DNA of 64,000 bases from Mucilaginibacter aquaedulcis (lineage in GTDB: Bacteria; Bacteroidota; Bacteroidia; Sphingobacteriales; Sphingobacteriaceae). The notes under the pieces are model-generated. The model worked only from the letters and a program-made list of their open reading frames with translations. It had not been told where the DNA came from and did not search any database. Positions within the stretch are counted from its first letter, which is position 1. The number at the start of each line of letters is the position of its first letter. Where the stretch lies: assembly GCF_030409325.1 (NCBI RefSeq), contig NZ_JAUFPR010000003.1, forward strand, positions 310,001 through 374,000, written 5' to 3'. Shown piece after piece: positions 1 through 9,066 of the stretch. Both the position numbers and the translations under genes were made by a program.

Positions 1-139
1 TATCAGGGTTGATAAGCCTATAATAGCTACCTTTATACACCCAGGAAAAAAATATCTTTTTCTTTCTTTTTAATAATTAAAACTGTGAAATAATATTAAT
101 AATAATTAATATCCATATATTAGGTGCTTATTTATTTAA

Positions 140-247
140 ATGCCTAAGCCAAGTATCCGTCAAACCTCTTTTAAAGCTTTAATTGTTTTATCAATTTTTT
201 TAGGACTGTTTTATTTCTTTGTTATGGTCTATTATTTCTCTAAATAA
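140..247 (+). CDS. possible 35-residue membrane miniprotein
   Basis: A short ATG-initiated frame of 35 codons with a basic N-terminus (residues 1-12, including K3, R7 and K12), one hydrophobic helix (about residues 13-33, rich in L, I, F, V and Y) and a terminal lysine, as in single-span small membrane proteins. It ends at TAA and lies in otherwise noncoding AT-rich DNA. No convincing ribosome binding site or promoter is visible, and AT-rich DNA readily produces such hydrophobic frames by chance. I do not recognise a family. Low confidence. Confidence 0.28.
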   Translation: MPKPSIRQTSFKALIVLSIFLGLFYFFVMVYYFSK

Positions 248-314
248 AAAAGACTCATATCTCTACGAGGCTCTTAGATTTTAAGTTTACATTATTGTTT
301 TCTGAAGCTGACAC

Positions 315-455
315 TCAGAATACTTTTATCGCCATCCGCAGCAATTGTACTTTTTGGGTGTGTTGATCTGGTAGTATTGGAGAGGCCAATTCAGTTTTTT
401 TACAGGCGGCAAACAAGGCTACCGCCATAAATAATAGTAAATATTTAGGTTTCAT
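315..455 (-). CDS. small lipoprotein, perhaps frameshifted
   Basis: A 46-residue frame with a textbook short lipoprotein signal: MKPK start, hydrophobic LLLFMAVALF, then lipobox AAC at Cys18 followed by KK. The mature part is only about 28 residues and ends in a run that looks out of frame (after QHTQK). In the -1 frame, right after the CCCAAAAAG run near position 350, the reading continues as PKSTIAADGDKSILSVSF and stops after RKQ, a more protein-like tail. Either this is a natural miniprotein or a lipoprotein of about 58 residues broken by a one-base indel. Monocistronic, divergent from the sigma-factor gene. Confidence 0.4.
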   Translation of the reverse strand: MKPKYLLLFMAVALFAACKKTELASPILPDQHTQKVQLLRMAIKVF

Positions 456-700
456 AAGCCAATAATAACATCTATATAAATATCATATATAAAACCTACG
501 TTTGAAATAAAAAAAGTTTAACACGACCAGTTTTTTTGATAGGATTTACCTTTCACTTATTGCGTCCGACTGAAGTCATAAAAAACATAATTTCAAACGG
601 TCATTTCTCCGTGTATACCTATGGTAGCAACCAAATCTTAATAAAACCATAACATAACTTCACTGATTTACCAATTGGCGACAATTATTTTTGCCCATGT

Positions 701-1300
701 ATGGCAACCCCTAAAACCACGTTAAGTGATCTTGATCTGTTAAGTGCCATACAAGCTAATGATCAGCAAGCCTTCCGGCAGCTTTATGACCGCTATTGGA
801 AGCCACTCTATATCCGGGCAACCAAAAATATTGGAGAAGACGAGGCCAAGGATTTGGTTCAGGAGGTGATGGTATCCCTGTGGAACAGGCGGCAGCAGTT
901 GAACATGTTGCAGGAAAACGACCTGGCCAAATATCTGTTTACCGCCTTAAAATACCGCACCATCAGTTTTTATGCTTATTCCAAAGCACAACTAAAAAAA
1001 ATCGATCAACTGCATATCGATCTCGCTGTATCACCCGACACCCTCCTCGAAAACAAGGAACTGGAAACTATACTTGATGCCGCCATTGTCAGCATGCCTC
1101 AAAAAATGCAGCAGATCTTCCGAATGAGCAGGGACGAAGATATGCCTATAGCAACAATAGCCTCAGAACTTAATCTTTCCGAACAAACCGTAAAAAACCA
1201 GATTACCCAAGCGCTCAGACGTGTGCGTGCAACTGTGCTCGATCACCAAAAAGGCGACTGGATAGTTCCCGTAATTTTCATCTTATATTCTTCTTTGTAA
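701..1300 (+). CDS. ECF RNA polymerase sigma factor, FecI-like
   Basis: A 199-residue sigma-70 family factor of the extracytoplasmic-function type used by Bacteroidota to switch on TonB-dependent uptake genes. Region 2 lies at about residues 25-90 (DQQAFRQLYDRYW, then the DEAKDLVQEVMVSLW core-binding helix). Region 4 lies at about residues 125-180, with the helix-turn-helix IATIASELNLSEQTVKNQI. It is followed after 80 bases by a FecR-type anti-sigma gene and then a SusC/SusD pair, the usual order of sigma/anti-sigma/transducer loci. It should direct polymerase to the downstream susC promoter once released by FecR. The ATG at 701 is the first in frame. Family assignment is firm; the inducing substrate is unknown. 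Confidence 0.93.
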   Translation: MATPKTTLSDLDLLSAIQANDQQAFRQLYDRYWKPLYIRATKNIGEDEAKDLVQEVMVSLWNRRQQLNMLQENDLAKYLFTALKYRTISFYAYSKAQLKKIDQLHIDLAVSPDTLLENKELETILDAAIVSMPQKMQQIFRMSRDEDMPIATIASELNLSEQTVKNQITQALRRVRATVLDHQKGDWIVPVIFILYSSL

Positions 1301-1380
1301 ATAAAACTTAATATAAGTTTAACACACTTCGTATAGTACCAAAAGCGGCTTGCTCAGATAATAGGTCAAAAGCACAGCTC

Positions 1381-2334
1381 ATGAACGTCCTTCAGATTAA
1401 GGAATTATTTAAACGTTATCTCGCACATAAAGGTACTGCAGCCGACAATAACGCCATTGACAAATGGTATGATCAACTGGATCAGGAAACTCCTGTTGTA
1501 CTGGATGAAAAAAAAGAACAGATCCTTAAGGAAGAGATCTGGTTATCAATCATTCCGGAACTTAAACCGGGTAATGCAGTTGTAAAGAAGCTTAACTACC
1601 AATGGATTAAAATAGCCGCAAGTGTAATTTTCATCAGTTCTGCTGCATTACTGTTTTGGAAATCAAGTGCGCCTAAAAAAGCACAACCCGCTATTACCTA
1701 TAGCAGCATCAGTACTAAAATTGGGGAACGCAAACAGATTAATTTACCAGATGGTTCGGTCATCACGCTAAACAGCGCATCCAATATTCAAATCGCTGAC
1801 AATTTTCAATCAAAACGTTCTGTGATCATTACTGATGGTGAGGCTTTTTTTGATGTAAAACATGACGAAAAACACCCATTCATTATTCAAAGCGGCACAT
1901 TAACCACACAGGTATTGGGCACCTCTTTTAATATCAGAGCCTATAGCAAACTTAATAAACTATCAATTGGGGTAACCAGTGGTAAAGTAGGTATTATGTT
2001 TAAAAAGGCAACAACACAATATTTAACAACTGATCAGCAACTGGTATTTGATCAAAAACTTGTTCGCTTCGTAGTAACAAAATTAGATAAGCAAAGCCTG
2101 GCATGGCAACAAGGTAATATGGTATTAAATGATGCCAGCTTCAGTGAAATGGCTTTGTTAATGTACAAAAACTATGATCTGCGTATCTCCACTCAAGATA
2201 AGACTATACAAGATAATCACTTCACCACTGTGCTTAGCACCTCTATGCCGGCGCTTAAAGCCTTGGAGGTTATAACCGCCATTCACCATTTAAAAACCAA
2301 ACAAAGGAGGGACACGATAGAAATTTTCCGATAA
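1381..2334 (+). CDS. FecR-family anti-sigma factor
   Basis: A 317-residue inner-membrane anti-sigma regulator. The cytoplasmic N-terminal part (about 1-75) is followed by one transmembrane helix (about 78-96, IKIAASVIFISSAALLFW). The periplasmic FecR domain covers about residues 112-210 (GERKQINLPDGSVITLNSAS, then GEAFFDVKHDEKHPFII and VLGTSFNIRAY), and a DUF4974-like C-terminal region about residues 240-317 contacts the STN domain of the cognate transporter. It is encoded directly after the sigma factor and before an STN-containing SusC, so the signal should pass from the outer-membrane receptor to FecR to sigma. Length and architecture are normal for the family. Confidence 0.92.
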   Translation: MNVLQIKELFKRYLAHKGTAADNNAIDKWYDQLDQETPVVLDEKKEQILKEEIWLSIIPELKPGNAVVKKLNYQWIKIAASVIFISSAALLFWKSSAPKKAQPAITYSSISTKIGERKQINLPDGSVITLNSASNIQIADNFQSKRSVIITDGEAFFDVKHDEKHPFIIQSGTLTTQVLGTSFNIRAYSKLNKLSIGVTSGKVGIMFKKATTQYLTTDQQLVFDQKLVRFVVTKLDKQSLAWQQGNMVLNDASFSEMALLMYKNYDLRISTQDKTIQDNHFTTVLSTSMPALKALEVITAIHHLKTKQRRDTIEIFR

Positions 2335-2340
2335 AAACAA

Positions 2341-2372
2341 AGAGAGACAGTTGCTGGAAACAACCGTCTCTT
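2341..2372 (+). promoter_or_regulatory. hairpin between fecR and susC
   Basis: An inverted repeat (AGAGACAGTTG, 7-base loop, CAACCGTCTCT) with one internal mismatch, located 7 bases after the fecR stop and 58 bases before the susC start. It has no U-tract, so it is not a clear terminator. It could be an RNA stem that separates or stabilises the two messages, because susC is usually expressed far above its regulators. Function is inferred from position only. Confidence 0.4.
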
Positions 2373-2429
2373 GGATAGCCGATTAACGGCAATGCTTCAA
2401 AATCTTCACATTTAAAAGCCATACAATGT

Positions 2430-5400
2430 ATGAAATTAAAATTTAACAATGCTATAATTAAAGCAATGAGAGTAACTTTTGTGCTGCTTACTATGCTTAC
2501 AACAGCCTCCCTGTTGCTACCGGCATTTGCCAGTAACAGCCAGGTATTTGAAAAAAGGGTTTCCATTAATATTAAAAACGCATCGCTGGAAACAGCCATC
2601 AATGAACTTCAGGATCAAAGCAAAGTGAACTTTGCCTATGATCGTCAGTTGATCAGCAGGTTTAATGATGTTAGTTTAAAACTACAGAACGAAACACTTG
2701 AAATTATACTTAAGAAACTACTCAGCCCCCGTTCCCTTGGTTTTAAAGAAGTAAACGGTGTTGTTGTGATCAACGCGCTCACCAACAATGAAATCAAGCA
2801 ACAGCAACCCGGAAAGCTTGCCGGTAAAATTGTTGATGAAAAAGGCTTGTTTTTGCCTGGTGCAACTATTAAAATATTAGAATTGAATCGCGGCATTCAA
2901 AGTGACGACCGGGGTTATTATCAGTTACAGGCACCTGCGGGTAATTATACGGTACTGGTTAGCTATATAGCCTATCAAAGCAGGCGTTTTGAGCATGTGG
3001 AAATTAAGGCAGGCGAAACCGCGACTCTCGATGCCCAGCTGCAGCCGGCGGCAAACGGGTTAAACGAAGTAGTGGTTGTAGGTTACGGTACGCAAAAAAA
3101 GGTAAATCTTACCGGTGCGGTTAGCCAGGTTGATTCAAAAGTATTTGATGACAGACCAGTAGCCGGTATTGCGCAGGCCCTGCAAGGTGCTATCCCAAAT
3201 CTTAACATCACCTTTGGCGATGGCCACCCGGGCAGCCAGGGAAAATTCAATGTACGCGGTTATGCTTCCATAACCAATGTAAGCGGCTCACCATTGGTGT
3301 TGATCGATGGGGTTTCAGGCGACGTGAATATGATCAATCCGCATGATGTGGAAACTGTAACCGTATTAAAAGATGCAGCCTCATCTGCCATTTATGGTGC
3401 AAGGGCAGCTTTTGGGGTGATACTGATCACTACCAAGAAGGCAAAAGAAGGAAAGGTATCCATCAATTTCGGCAGCAATTTCAGTATGCAGCAGGTAGCT
3501 ACAAAAACTGATTTTATTACCGATGGCTACACCCAGCTCAGACTGGTTGACGAAGCATTTTCACGTAATGTAGGTAACAGCTACAGCGGTTATACAGCCG
3601 ATGATTATGCGCAGCTCAAACTCAGGCAAACGGATAAATCCCTTCCATCTGTAGTGATTCAAAATCGCAACGGACAAAACCAATATGTATACTACGGTAA
3701 TACAGACTGGTGGCATTTCCTGTTCAGGAACAGCACACCTGCTATGGAGCACCATTTAAATATTACGGGTGGGAATGACAAAGTAGACTTTTTACTATCA
3801 GGCCGTTACTACCAGCAAAAAGGTATATATCAGTCTGATTTACGCGAGGATGTTTACAATGCTTACAATTTCAGAGCAAAAGTTAACGCTCACTTATCAA
3901 AATGGCTAACCGCTTTCTCTAACACGCAGTTTGCTGCCAATGATTATGTGTGGCCGGCCAACGGGTACAACTCAAACAATCCGGGATTGTATAACCATGC
4001 CATGGCGGCTTATGTTCCTCAAAATCCCGACGGCACATTTACCTACCGTACCAATCTGAATAACTACGGTGCCAATGAGTATGCCGATCTTCAAAACGGC
4101 AAAAGCTTTGGCGGCACAAAAAGCTATGATATTACCAACACAGTTGGCTTCAAGGCCGATATTACCAAAGGATTGGTTTTGAATGGAAATTACTCTTTTC
4201 AACTTAGCCCCTATTCAGATTTTCAGCGTAAAACATTAATTCCCTGGTCAATCAACCCGGGAGTAGTCAATTACGAAGGCTATGATCAGCTAAAAGAAAG
4301 CACCCAACTAAACCAGCACCATTCGGTAAATATTTACGCTACTTACGAAAAAAAGATCAGCGACCACAGTTTTAAAGTTACAGGTGGTTACAACTATGAA
4401 TTGCAGAAGTACAAATCAAACAGCACCCAACGCCAGAATTTGTTATCAGAAGATCTTAACCAGATTGACCTGGGTACTGGAACACAACTGGCTGGCGGTA
4501 ATGCCAGTGAATGGGCGCTCTTGGGTTACTTTGGCAGGATCAATTATGATTATAAAAGCAAATACCTGTTTGAGGTTAATGGCAGGTATGACGGTACCTC
4601 CCGCTTCCCGAGCAATAGCCGGTTTGGGTTCTTCCCTTCTGTATCTGCAGGCTGGCGCATAAGTGAAGAAGATTTTTTCAAAGCGTTAAAACCCGCCGTA
4701 TCTGAATTTAAATTCCGAGCCTCTTATGGTTCTTTAGGAAACCAGGATGTTGGAACGGGCAGCGGTAACTTGTATCCGTATATCCCTGTTATTACATCTA
4801 CTCTTTCTAAATGGGTAATCGACGGAACGCAGCAGCAAACGTTAAGCTCGCCAAAACCGGTTGTCCCTGACTTTACCTGGGAAAAATCAACATCCCTAAA
4901 TTTGGGTGCCGATATGGCTTTCTTTAACAACAGGCTGCAAACCTCTTTTGACTGGTACGACCGTAAAACCACTAACATGCTGATCAATGGCAAAACATTG
5001 CCATCGGTTTTTGGGGCCGATTCACCAAAGCAAAATGCAGGCGATCTGGATACTAAAGGCTGGGATATTACCATTAACTGGCGCGATAACGGCACATTAC
5101 TGAACAAGGCTTTTGGGTATAATTTCGGGATTGTATTGTCAGATTACAAAGCAAAAATAACCAAGTTTGACAACCCTAATGGCTTACTCAACAACTTTTA
5201 CAAAGGCCAGGAATTAGGTGAAATGTGGGGCTATAGTATTGATGGCTTTTTCAAATCAGATGACGAAGCTAAAAACTGGAAAATAAACCAGGATTATGTT
5301 GACGGGCAGCGCACCGGCTCGCCGGGTGAATGGGCTCAGCTACATGCAGGCGACCTGAAATTTAAAGACACCAATGGTGATGGTGTTATTAATGACGGAA

Positions 5401-5969
5401 AGAACACCGTTAGCGACCATGGCGACCTTAAGAAAATAGGTAACTCATTACCAAGGTATTCTTTTGGTATAAACGCGGGTTTTAACTGGGGCAACTTTGA
5501 CCTTTCCTTATTTTTCCAAGGGATAGGTAAACAAAACTGGTATCCAAATACCGAAGCAGGCATGTTCTGGGGAACCTTAGGCAGACCATATTCTTCCTTT
5601 ATCCCTAAAGATTACGAAAGCAAACTTTGGACACCTCAAAACCCAAATTCTTATTTCCCACTTAACAGGGGTTATGCTGCATACTCAGGCGGTGAGCTGT
5701 ATTACAACAATGACAAATACCTGCAAAACCTGGCTTATATCAAATTAAAAAATGCAACACTTGGTTATAACCTGCCATCGCATATCATCAAAAAGTGGAA
5801 AATAGAGCGCATGCGTTTTTTCTTTAACGGGCAAAACCTGTTTACGTTAACCAAACTCAAAACCAGGTACATTGATCCGGAAGCTGTTACACCAGACGCC
5901 TCGGATATTGGCGCCAGGGGGTATCCTTTCATGAAAACGTACACACTTGGCTTAGATGTAACCTTTTAA
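2430..5969 (+). CDS. SusC/RagA-type TonB-dependent transporter with STN domain
   Basis: An 1179-residue outer-membrane receptor. A signal peptide (about 1-35) is followed by an STN domain (about 45-100, ASLETAINELQDQSKVNFAYD) that talks to FecR, a carboxypeptidase-regulatory-like domain (about 128-210), and the plug (NEVVVVGYGTQKKVNLTGAV, then a second plug block DGVSGDVNMINPHDVETVTV). The rest is a large beta-barrel ending in an aromatic residue (LGLDVTF), as expected for Bam-dependent insertion. The STN domain and the sigma/FecR genes upstream mark it as a transducing transporter that senses its own substrate. It is paired with a SusD lipoprotein 12 bases downstream. The ligand cannot be told from sequence because no glycosidase, peptidase or other enzyme follows. 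Confidence 0.95.
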   Translation: MKLKFNNAIIKAMRVTFVLLTMLTTASLLLPAFASNSQVFEKRVSINIKNASLETAINELQDQSKVNFAYDRQLISRFNDVSLKLQNETLEIILKKLLSPRSLGFKEVNGVVVINALTNNEIKQQQPGKLAGKIVDEKGLFLPGATIKILELNRGIQSDDRGYYQLQAPAGNYTVLVSYIAYQSRRFEHVEIKAGETATLDAQLQPAANGLNEVVVVGYGTQKKVNLTGAVSQVDSKVFDDRPVAGIAQALQGAIPNLNITFGDGHPGSQGKFNVRGYASITNVSGSPLVLIDGVSGDVNMINPHDVETVTVLKDAASSAIYGARAAFGVILITTKKAKEGKVSINFGSNFSMQQVATKTDFITDGYTQLRLVDEAFSRNVGNSYSGYTADDYAQLKLRQTDKSLPSVVIQNRNGQNQYVYYGNTDWWHFLFRNSTPAMEHHLNITGGNDKVDFLLSGRYYQQKGIYQSDLREDVYNAYNFRAKVNAHLSKWLTAFSNTQFAANDYVWPANGYNSNNPGLYNHAMAAYVPQNPDGTFTYRTNLNNYGANEYADLQNGKSFGGTKSYDITNTVGFKADITKGLVLNGNYSFQLSPYSDFQRKTLIPWSINPGVVNYEGYDQLKESTQLNQHHSVNIYATYEKKISDHSFKVTGGYNYELQKYKSNSTQRQNLLSEDLNQIDLGTGTQLAGGNASEWALLGYFGRINYDYKSKYLFEVNGRYDGTSRFPSNSRFGFFPSVSAGWRISEEDFFKALKPAVSEFKFRASYGSLGNQDVGTGSGNLYPYIPVITSTLSKWVIDGTQQQTLSSPKPVVPDFTWEKSTSLNLGADMAFFNNRLQTSFDWYDRKTTNMLINGKTLPSVFGADSPKQNAGDLDTKGWDITINWRDNGTLLNKAFGYNFGIVLSDYKAKITKFDNPNGLLNNFYKGQELGEMWGYSIDGFFKSDDEAKNWKINQDYVDGQRTGSPGEWAQLHAGDLKFKDTNGDGVINDGKNTVSDHGDLKKIGNSLPRYSFGINAGFNWGNFDLSLFFQGIGKQNWYPNTEAGMFWGTLGRPYSSFIPKDYESKLWTPQNPNSYFPLNRGYAAYSGGELYYNNDKYLQNLAYIKLKNATLGYNLPSHIIKKWKIERMRFFFNGQNLFTLTKLKTRYIDPEAVTPDASDIGARGYPFMKTYTLGLDVTF

Positions 5970-5981
5970 TAATTAACACAA

Positions 5982-7742
5982 ATGAAAAAGATCTTATACA
6001 TAGCTTTCATAGGTATCACCCTATTATCAGCCTGTTCCAAATCACTTGATCGTGAACCACTTTCACAGATATCGCCCGATAAGAGTTTTAACTCTGAAAA
6101 TGAACTGCGGTTATACGTGCTTTCGTTTTACGATAAAATGCTGCCTTATTCAGATTATGAAGATAATGGCTTTACCAGCCTTTACGGAGAAAACAGCGAC
6201 AACATCATTTTAAACTCGCTTGATCAGAAAATTACCGGCAATCGCCTGGTACCTGTTTCAGGCGGTGGATGGACCTGGGATAATTTGCGTAACGTAAATT
6301 ACTTTTTGCAAAATTATAGTCGCGGAGGTTTAAGCCCGGCTATTACAGACAAGTACGTAGCCGTAGCCAAATTTTTCAGGGCATACTTTTATGCTAATAT
6401 GGTTGCCCATTTTGGAGATGTTCCATGGTATTCTAAACCCATTGACGCTACCGATAATGCGGCGCTTACCAAAGGACGTGATTCCCGTACCGTAGTAATG
6501 GATTCCGTTTTAAATGATATTGATTTTGCAGTGGCTCATTTACCGGTAACAACTTCAACAGTTGAAGTAAGCAAATGGACAGCACTTGCCTTAAAATCAA
6601 GACTGGCCTTGTTTGAAGGTACATTCAGAAAGTATCACACGGAATTTAAAATCCCCAATGCCGAAAAATTCCTGCAGGCCTCTGCCGATGCCGCCGGGCA
6701 AATGATAGATCAAAGCCCATATACCGTTTATAACAGCACTACAGATAAAGCTTATGGCGATCTATTCAATTCTTTAACGTCTAATCCTGCCGAAATCATA
6801 TTGGCCAGGCCATATAGTGCATCTTTGCAGATTTTTCATAACGTTAATTATTACACAGTATCCCCATCATTTGGTAAACCCGGACTGGAAAAAAGACTGG
6901 TAAATAGTTACCTCATGAAAGATGGTTCAAGGTTTACAGACAAAGCAGGGTATAACACCATGCAGTTTGCCGATGAAACCAAAGACAGGGACCCGCGGCT
7001 TGCGCAAACCATCCGTACACCCGGATATAAGCGTGTTGATGGTACAGTGGTGTTACCACCCTCCTATTCGGGCACAGTTACCGGTTATCAGTTAACTAAA
7101 TTTGTAACAGCGGCCCCTAATGATGCCAATGGTAAATCGCCTAATCCCTTGCCGATATTCAGGTATGCCGAAGTATTGTTGAACTATGCGGAAGCAAAAG
7201 CAGAGTTAGGAACTTTGACGCAGGCAGATTTGGATAAATCGGTTAAAAAGCTGAGAGATCGTGTAGGTATGCCCGCAATGGTTATGGCAGCTGCCAACAC
7301 CTCGCCCGATCTGTATTTGGCTTCTCAGTATACCGGAGTAACAGGTGCAAATAAAGGTGTGATACTGGAGATTCGCAGGGAACGCCGTATTGAACTGGTG
7401 ATGGAAGGATTCCGATACAATGACCTCCTGCGGTGGAAAGAGGGACATTTACTTACCGATCAGTTTAAAGGAGCTTACTTTCCGGGAACGGGTAGCTATG
7501 ATTTGGATAGAGATGGAAAAACAGACCTGGTAATTTATACCGGCGATCAGCCTAATGTTCCAAATGCACAATTCTTAAAACTTGGAGTAGATGTTTCGTT
7601 GGAGAACGGTACAACCGGGGGAAACATTGTTGTTAACCCCACTACACCTAAGAAATTTAATGAAGACAGGGATTATTTATATCCATTGCCAACCCAGGAT
7701 TTGCTTTTAAATCCAAATTTAAAGCAGAACCCAAACTGGTAA
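5982..7742 (+). CDS. SusD/RagB-family nutrient-binding lipoprotein
   Basis: A 586-residue surface lipoprotein. The signal peptide ends in the lipobox SAC at Cys18. The N-terminal SusD-like region (LDREPLSQISPDKSFNSENELRLY) and the TPR-like helices are present (VAKFFRAYFYANMVAHFGDVPW, about residues 125-150). The C-terminal RagB/SusD part includes PLPIFRYAEVLLNYAEAKAELG and the typical closing YLYPLPTQDLLLNPNLKQNP. It caps the SusC barrel and delivers ligand to it. It lies 12 bases after susC and is certainly co-transcribed. The strong hairpin 30 bases downstream ends the unit, so this locus has no enzymes of its own. Confidence 0.95.
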   Translation: MKKILYIAFIGITLLSACSKSLDREPLSQISPDKSFNSENELRLYVLSFYDKMLPYSDYEDNGFTSLYGENSDNIILNSLDQKITGNRLVPVSGGGWTWDNLRNVNYFLQNYSRGGLSPAITDKYVAVAKFFRAYFYANMVAHFGDVPWYSKPIDATDNAALTKGRDSRTVVMDSVLNDIDFAVAHLPVTTSTVEVSKWTALALKSRLALFEGTFRKYHTEFKIPNAEKFLQASADAAGQMIDQSPYTVYNSTTDKAYGDLFNSLTSNPAEIILARPYSASLQIFHNVNYYTVSPSFGKPGLEKRLVNSYLMKDGSRFTDKAGYNTMQFADETKDRDPRLAQTIRTPGYKRVDGTVVLPPSYSGTVTGYQLTKFVTAAPNDANGKSPNPLPIFRYAEVLLNYAEAKAELGTLTQADLDKSVKKLRDRVGMPAMVMAAANTSPDLYLASQYTGVTGANKGVILEIRRERRIELVMEGFRYNDLLRWKEGHLLTDQFKGAYFPGTGSYDLDRDGKTDLVIYTGDQPNVPNAQFLKLGVDVSLENGTTGGNIVVNPTTPKKFNEDRDYLYPLPTQDLLLNPNLKQNPNW

Positions 7743-7770
7743 TAAACCAAAACTAATTAATTTAATAAGT

Positions 7771-7800
7771 AAAGGCTTCAGGGTTAACCCTGAAGCCTTT
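7771..7800. terminator. rho-independent-type terminator after susD
   Basis: A perfect 30-base palindrome (AAAGGCTTCAGGGTT with its exact complement). It ends in TTT and is followed by ATGTTTTG. It stands 28 bases after the susD stop, and the next gene is convergent, so it can serve both strands. Confidence 0.75.
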
Positions 7801-7939
7801 ATGTTTTGCTATTACTCTTGTTAAAAAAATAAAACATGGAGGATGCAATAATAAAAATAACGATCAGCGGAAATATGGTTGATCGTTATTTTACTAATTA
7901 CTATCTCATGTCTTTTTACACAGGTCAGAATTATCAGGA

Positions 7940-8524
7940 TCAGCTTGGGTAACTCACCAAATTTAGCCCGGATAACGCTGTACCTAACTCAGTTACTGGC
8001 GCTGCCTGTTTTAGGCTGCCCAAGTCTATCGCTGCGAAACCTAATTGTGTTATGATCTTGGCAACGCTCTCTTTGGCAAATGGCTGATCACCTGAAAGAA
8101 AGAGTACACGTTTACCATTATTTACTGTTGGTTCTGCATCAAGTGTTCTGGCAAATAGTGTATTAAATGCTTTTACGACCATAGCATCAGGTATCAACTC
8201 TGCAACCACGGCCGTCGACGGCTTTTCAGGCGCACCTTTATTAGGACGATTGCTGGCGTCAACAACGATTTTTCCGGCAAGCTGTTTTTTTAATTTGTCC
8301 AGTACCTCGGGTATTTGTTCCCACCGTACGGCAATAATGACCAAATCTGAGCCGGCGGCATCTTCATTTGTGCCGGCCAATGCCAATGTTCCCAGCTCTT
8401 TAACAAGGGGCTGCAATGATTCAACTCCTCTTGAATTAGAAAGAATAACAGGATACGCTGCATTTATTAATTTTTTTGCGAGTGTTTTTCCGATATGGCC
8501 CGCACCAATAATTCCGATCTTCAT
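7940..8524 (-). CDS. NADPH-dependent F420 reductase-like oxidoreductase
   Basis: A 194-residue Rossmann-fold protein of the F420H2:NADP oxidoreductase-like family. The dinucleotide-binding motif GIIGAGHIGKTLAKKL is at residues 4-19, followed by the SNSRG loop (30-34) that typically selects the NADP phosphate. VVDASNRPNK (about 93-102) and VKAFNTLFAR (about 117-126) are family-typical blocks. In Bacteroidota, which lack F420, such proteins are thought to act as general NADP-dependent reductases; the substrate is unknown. It is the last gene of a minus-strand set with a SnoaL protein and an SDR, and may be co-regulated with them by the divergent HxlR regulator. Confidence 0.82.
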   Translation of the reverse strand: MKIGIIGAGHIGKTLAKKLINAAYPVILSNSRGVESLQPLVKELGTLALAGTNEDAAGSDLVIIAVRWEQIPEVLDKLKKQLAGKIVVDASNRPNKGAPEKPSTAVVAELIPDAMVVKAFNTLFARTLDAEPTVNNGKRVLFLSGDQPFAKESVAKIITQLGFAAIDLGSLKQAAPVTELGTALSGLNLVSYPS

Positions 8525-8605
8525 AGGTTTCTTTTAATTTGTTAAACTTTATTTTAAAATGTCAGCATGGATATCGCCCTACTGCGGTTAATTGTCCATA
8601 AGACT

Positions 8606-9016
8606 TTAAGGCATCTCAGAAGCTCGTGCCAATGCTTGCGTGTCGACATACTCCCGCACATGTGATACTTTACCATCACGAACGGTGACGGCGATGATAA
8701 AATGATCCTCGAAAGATTTATTCGTGGCTTTGACTTTCCCTGTACTGGAACCGATAACCAGAACCTTATCGCCCTGTGCTATAAATTCGGGTGGCTCCGG
8801 AAATGAAGTTTCCAACTCTTCAGCAGACTTCCGGATCAAATCTTCTAAACCTGCATGCCCGAGGTGCGAGCCGGCCAGCGGCCAATCCTCGCCCGGAGTG
8901 ATCCACTCAACATCATCGGCAACCAGCGCCAGCATGGCTTCCTCATCGCTGCGGCCAAACGCTGCAAAGAGTTCTTTTACAATCCGAAGATTTTCTTGTG
9001 TTAGCATGTCTTTCAT
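8606..9016 (-). CDS. SnoaL-like NTF2-fold protein
   Basis: A 136-residue cone-shaped alpha/beta-barrel protein of the SnoaL/ketosteroid-isomerase-like superfamily. Seen in sequence: the N-terminal helix IVKELFAAFGRSDEEAMLALVADDVEWITPG, the middle strand block EPPEFIAQGDKVLVIGSSTG, and the closing FIIAVTVRDGKVSHVREYVDT. Such proteins may be isomerases, hydrolases or simple binders; catalytic function cannot be assigned. It lies 50 bases after an SDR gene on the same strand, an arrangement that recurs around 38 kb. A second in-frame ATG at codon 4 is an equally possible start. Confidence 0.8.
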   Translation of the reverse strand: MKDMLTQENLRIVKELFAAFGRSDEEAMLALVADDVEWITPGEDWPLAGSHLGHAGLEDLIRKSAEELETSFPEPPEFIAQGDKVLVIGSSTGKVKATNKSFEDHFIIAVTVRDGKVSHVREYVDTQALARASEMP

Positions 9017-9066
9017 TTTAATAGTTGTAATGGCACGGATTATAAACCCGCGCCATTTAGGATTAA

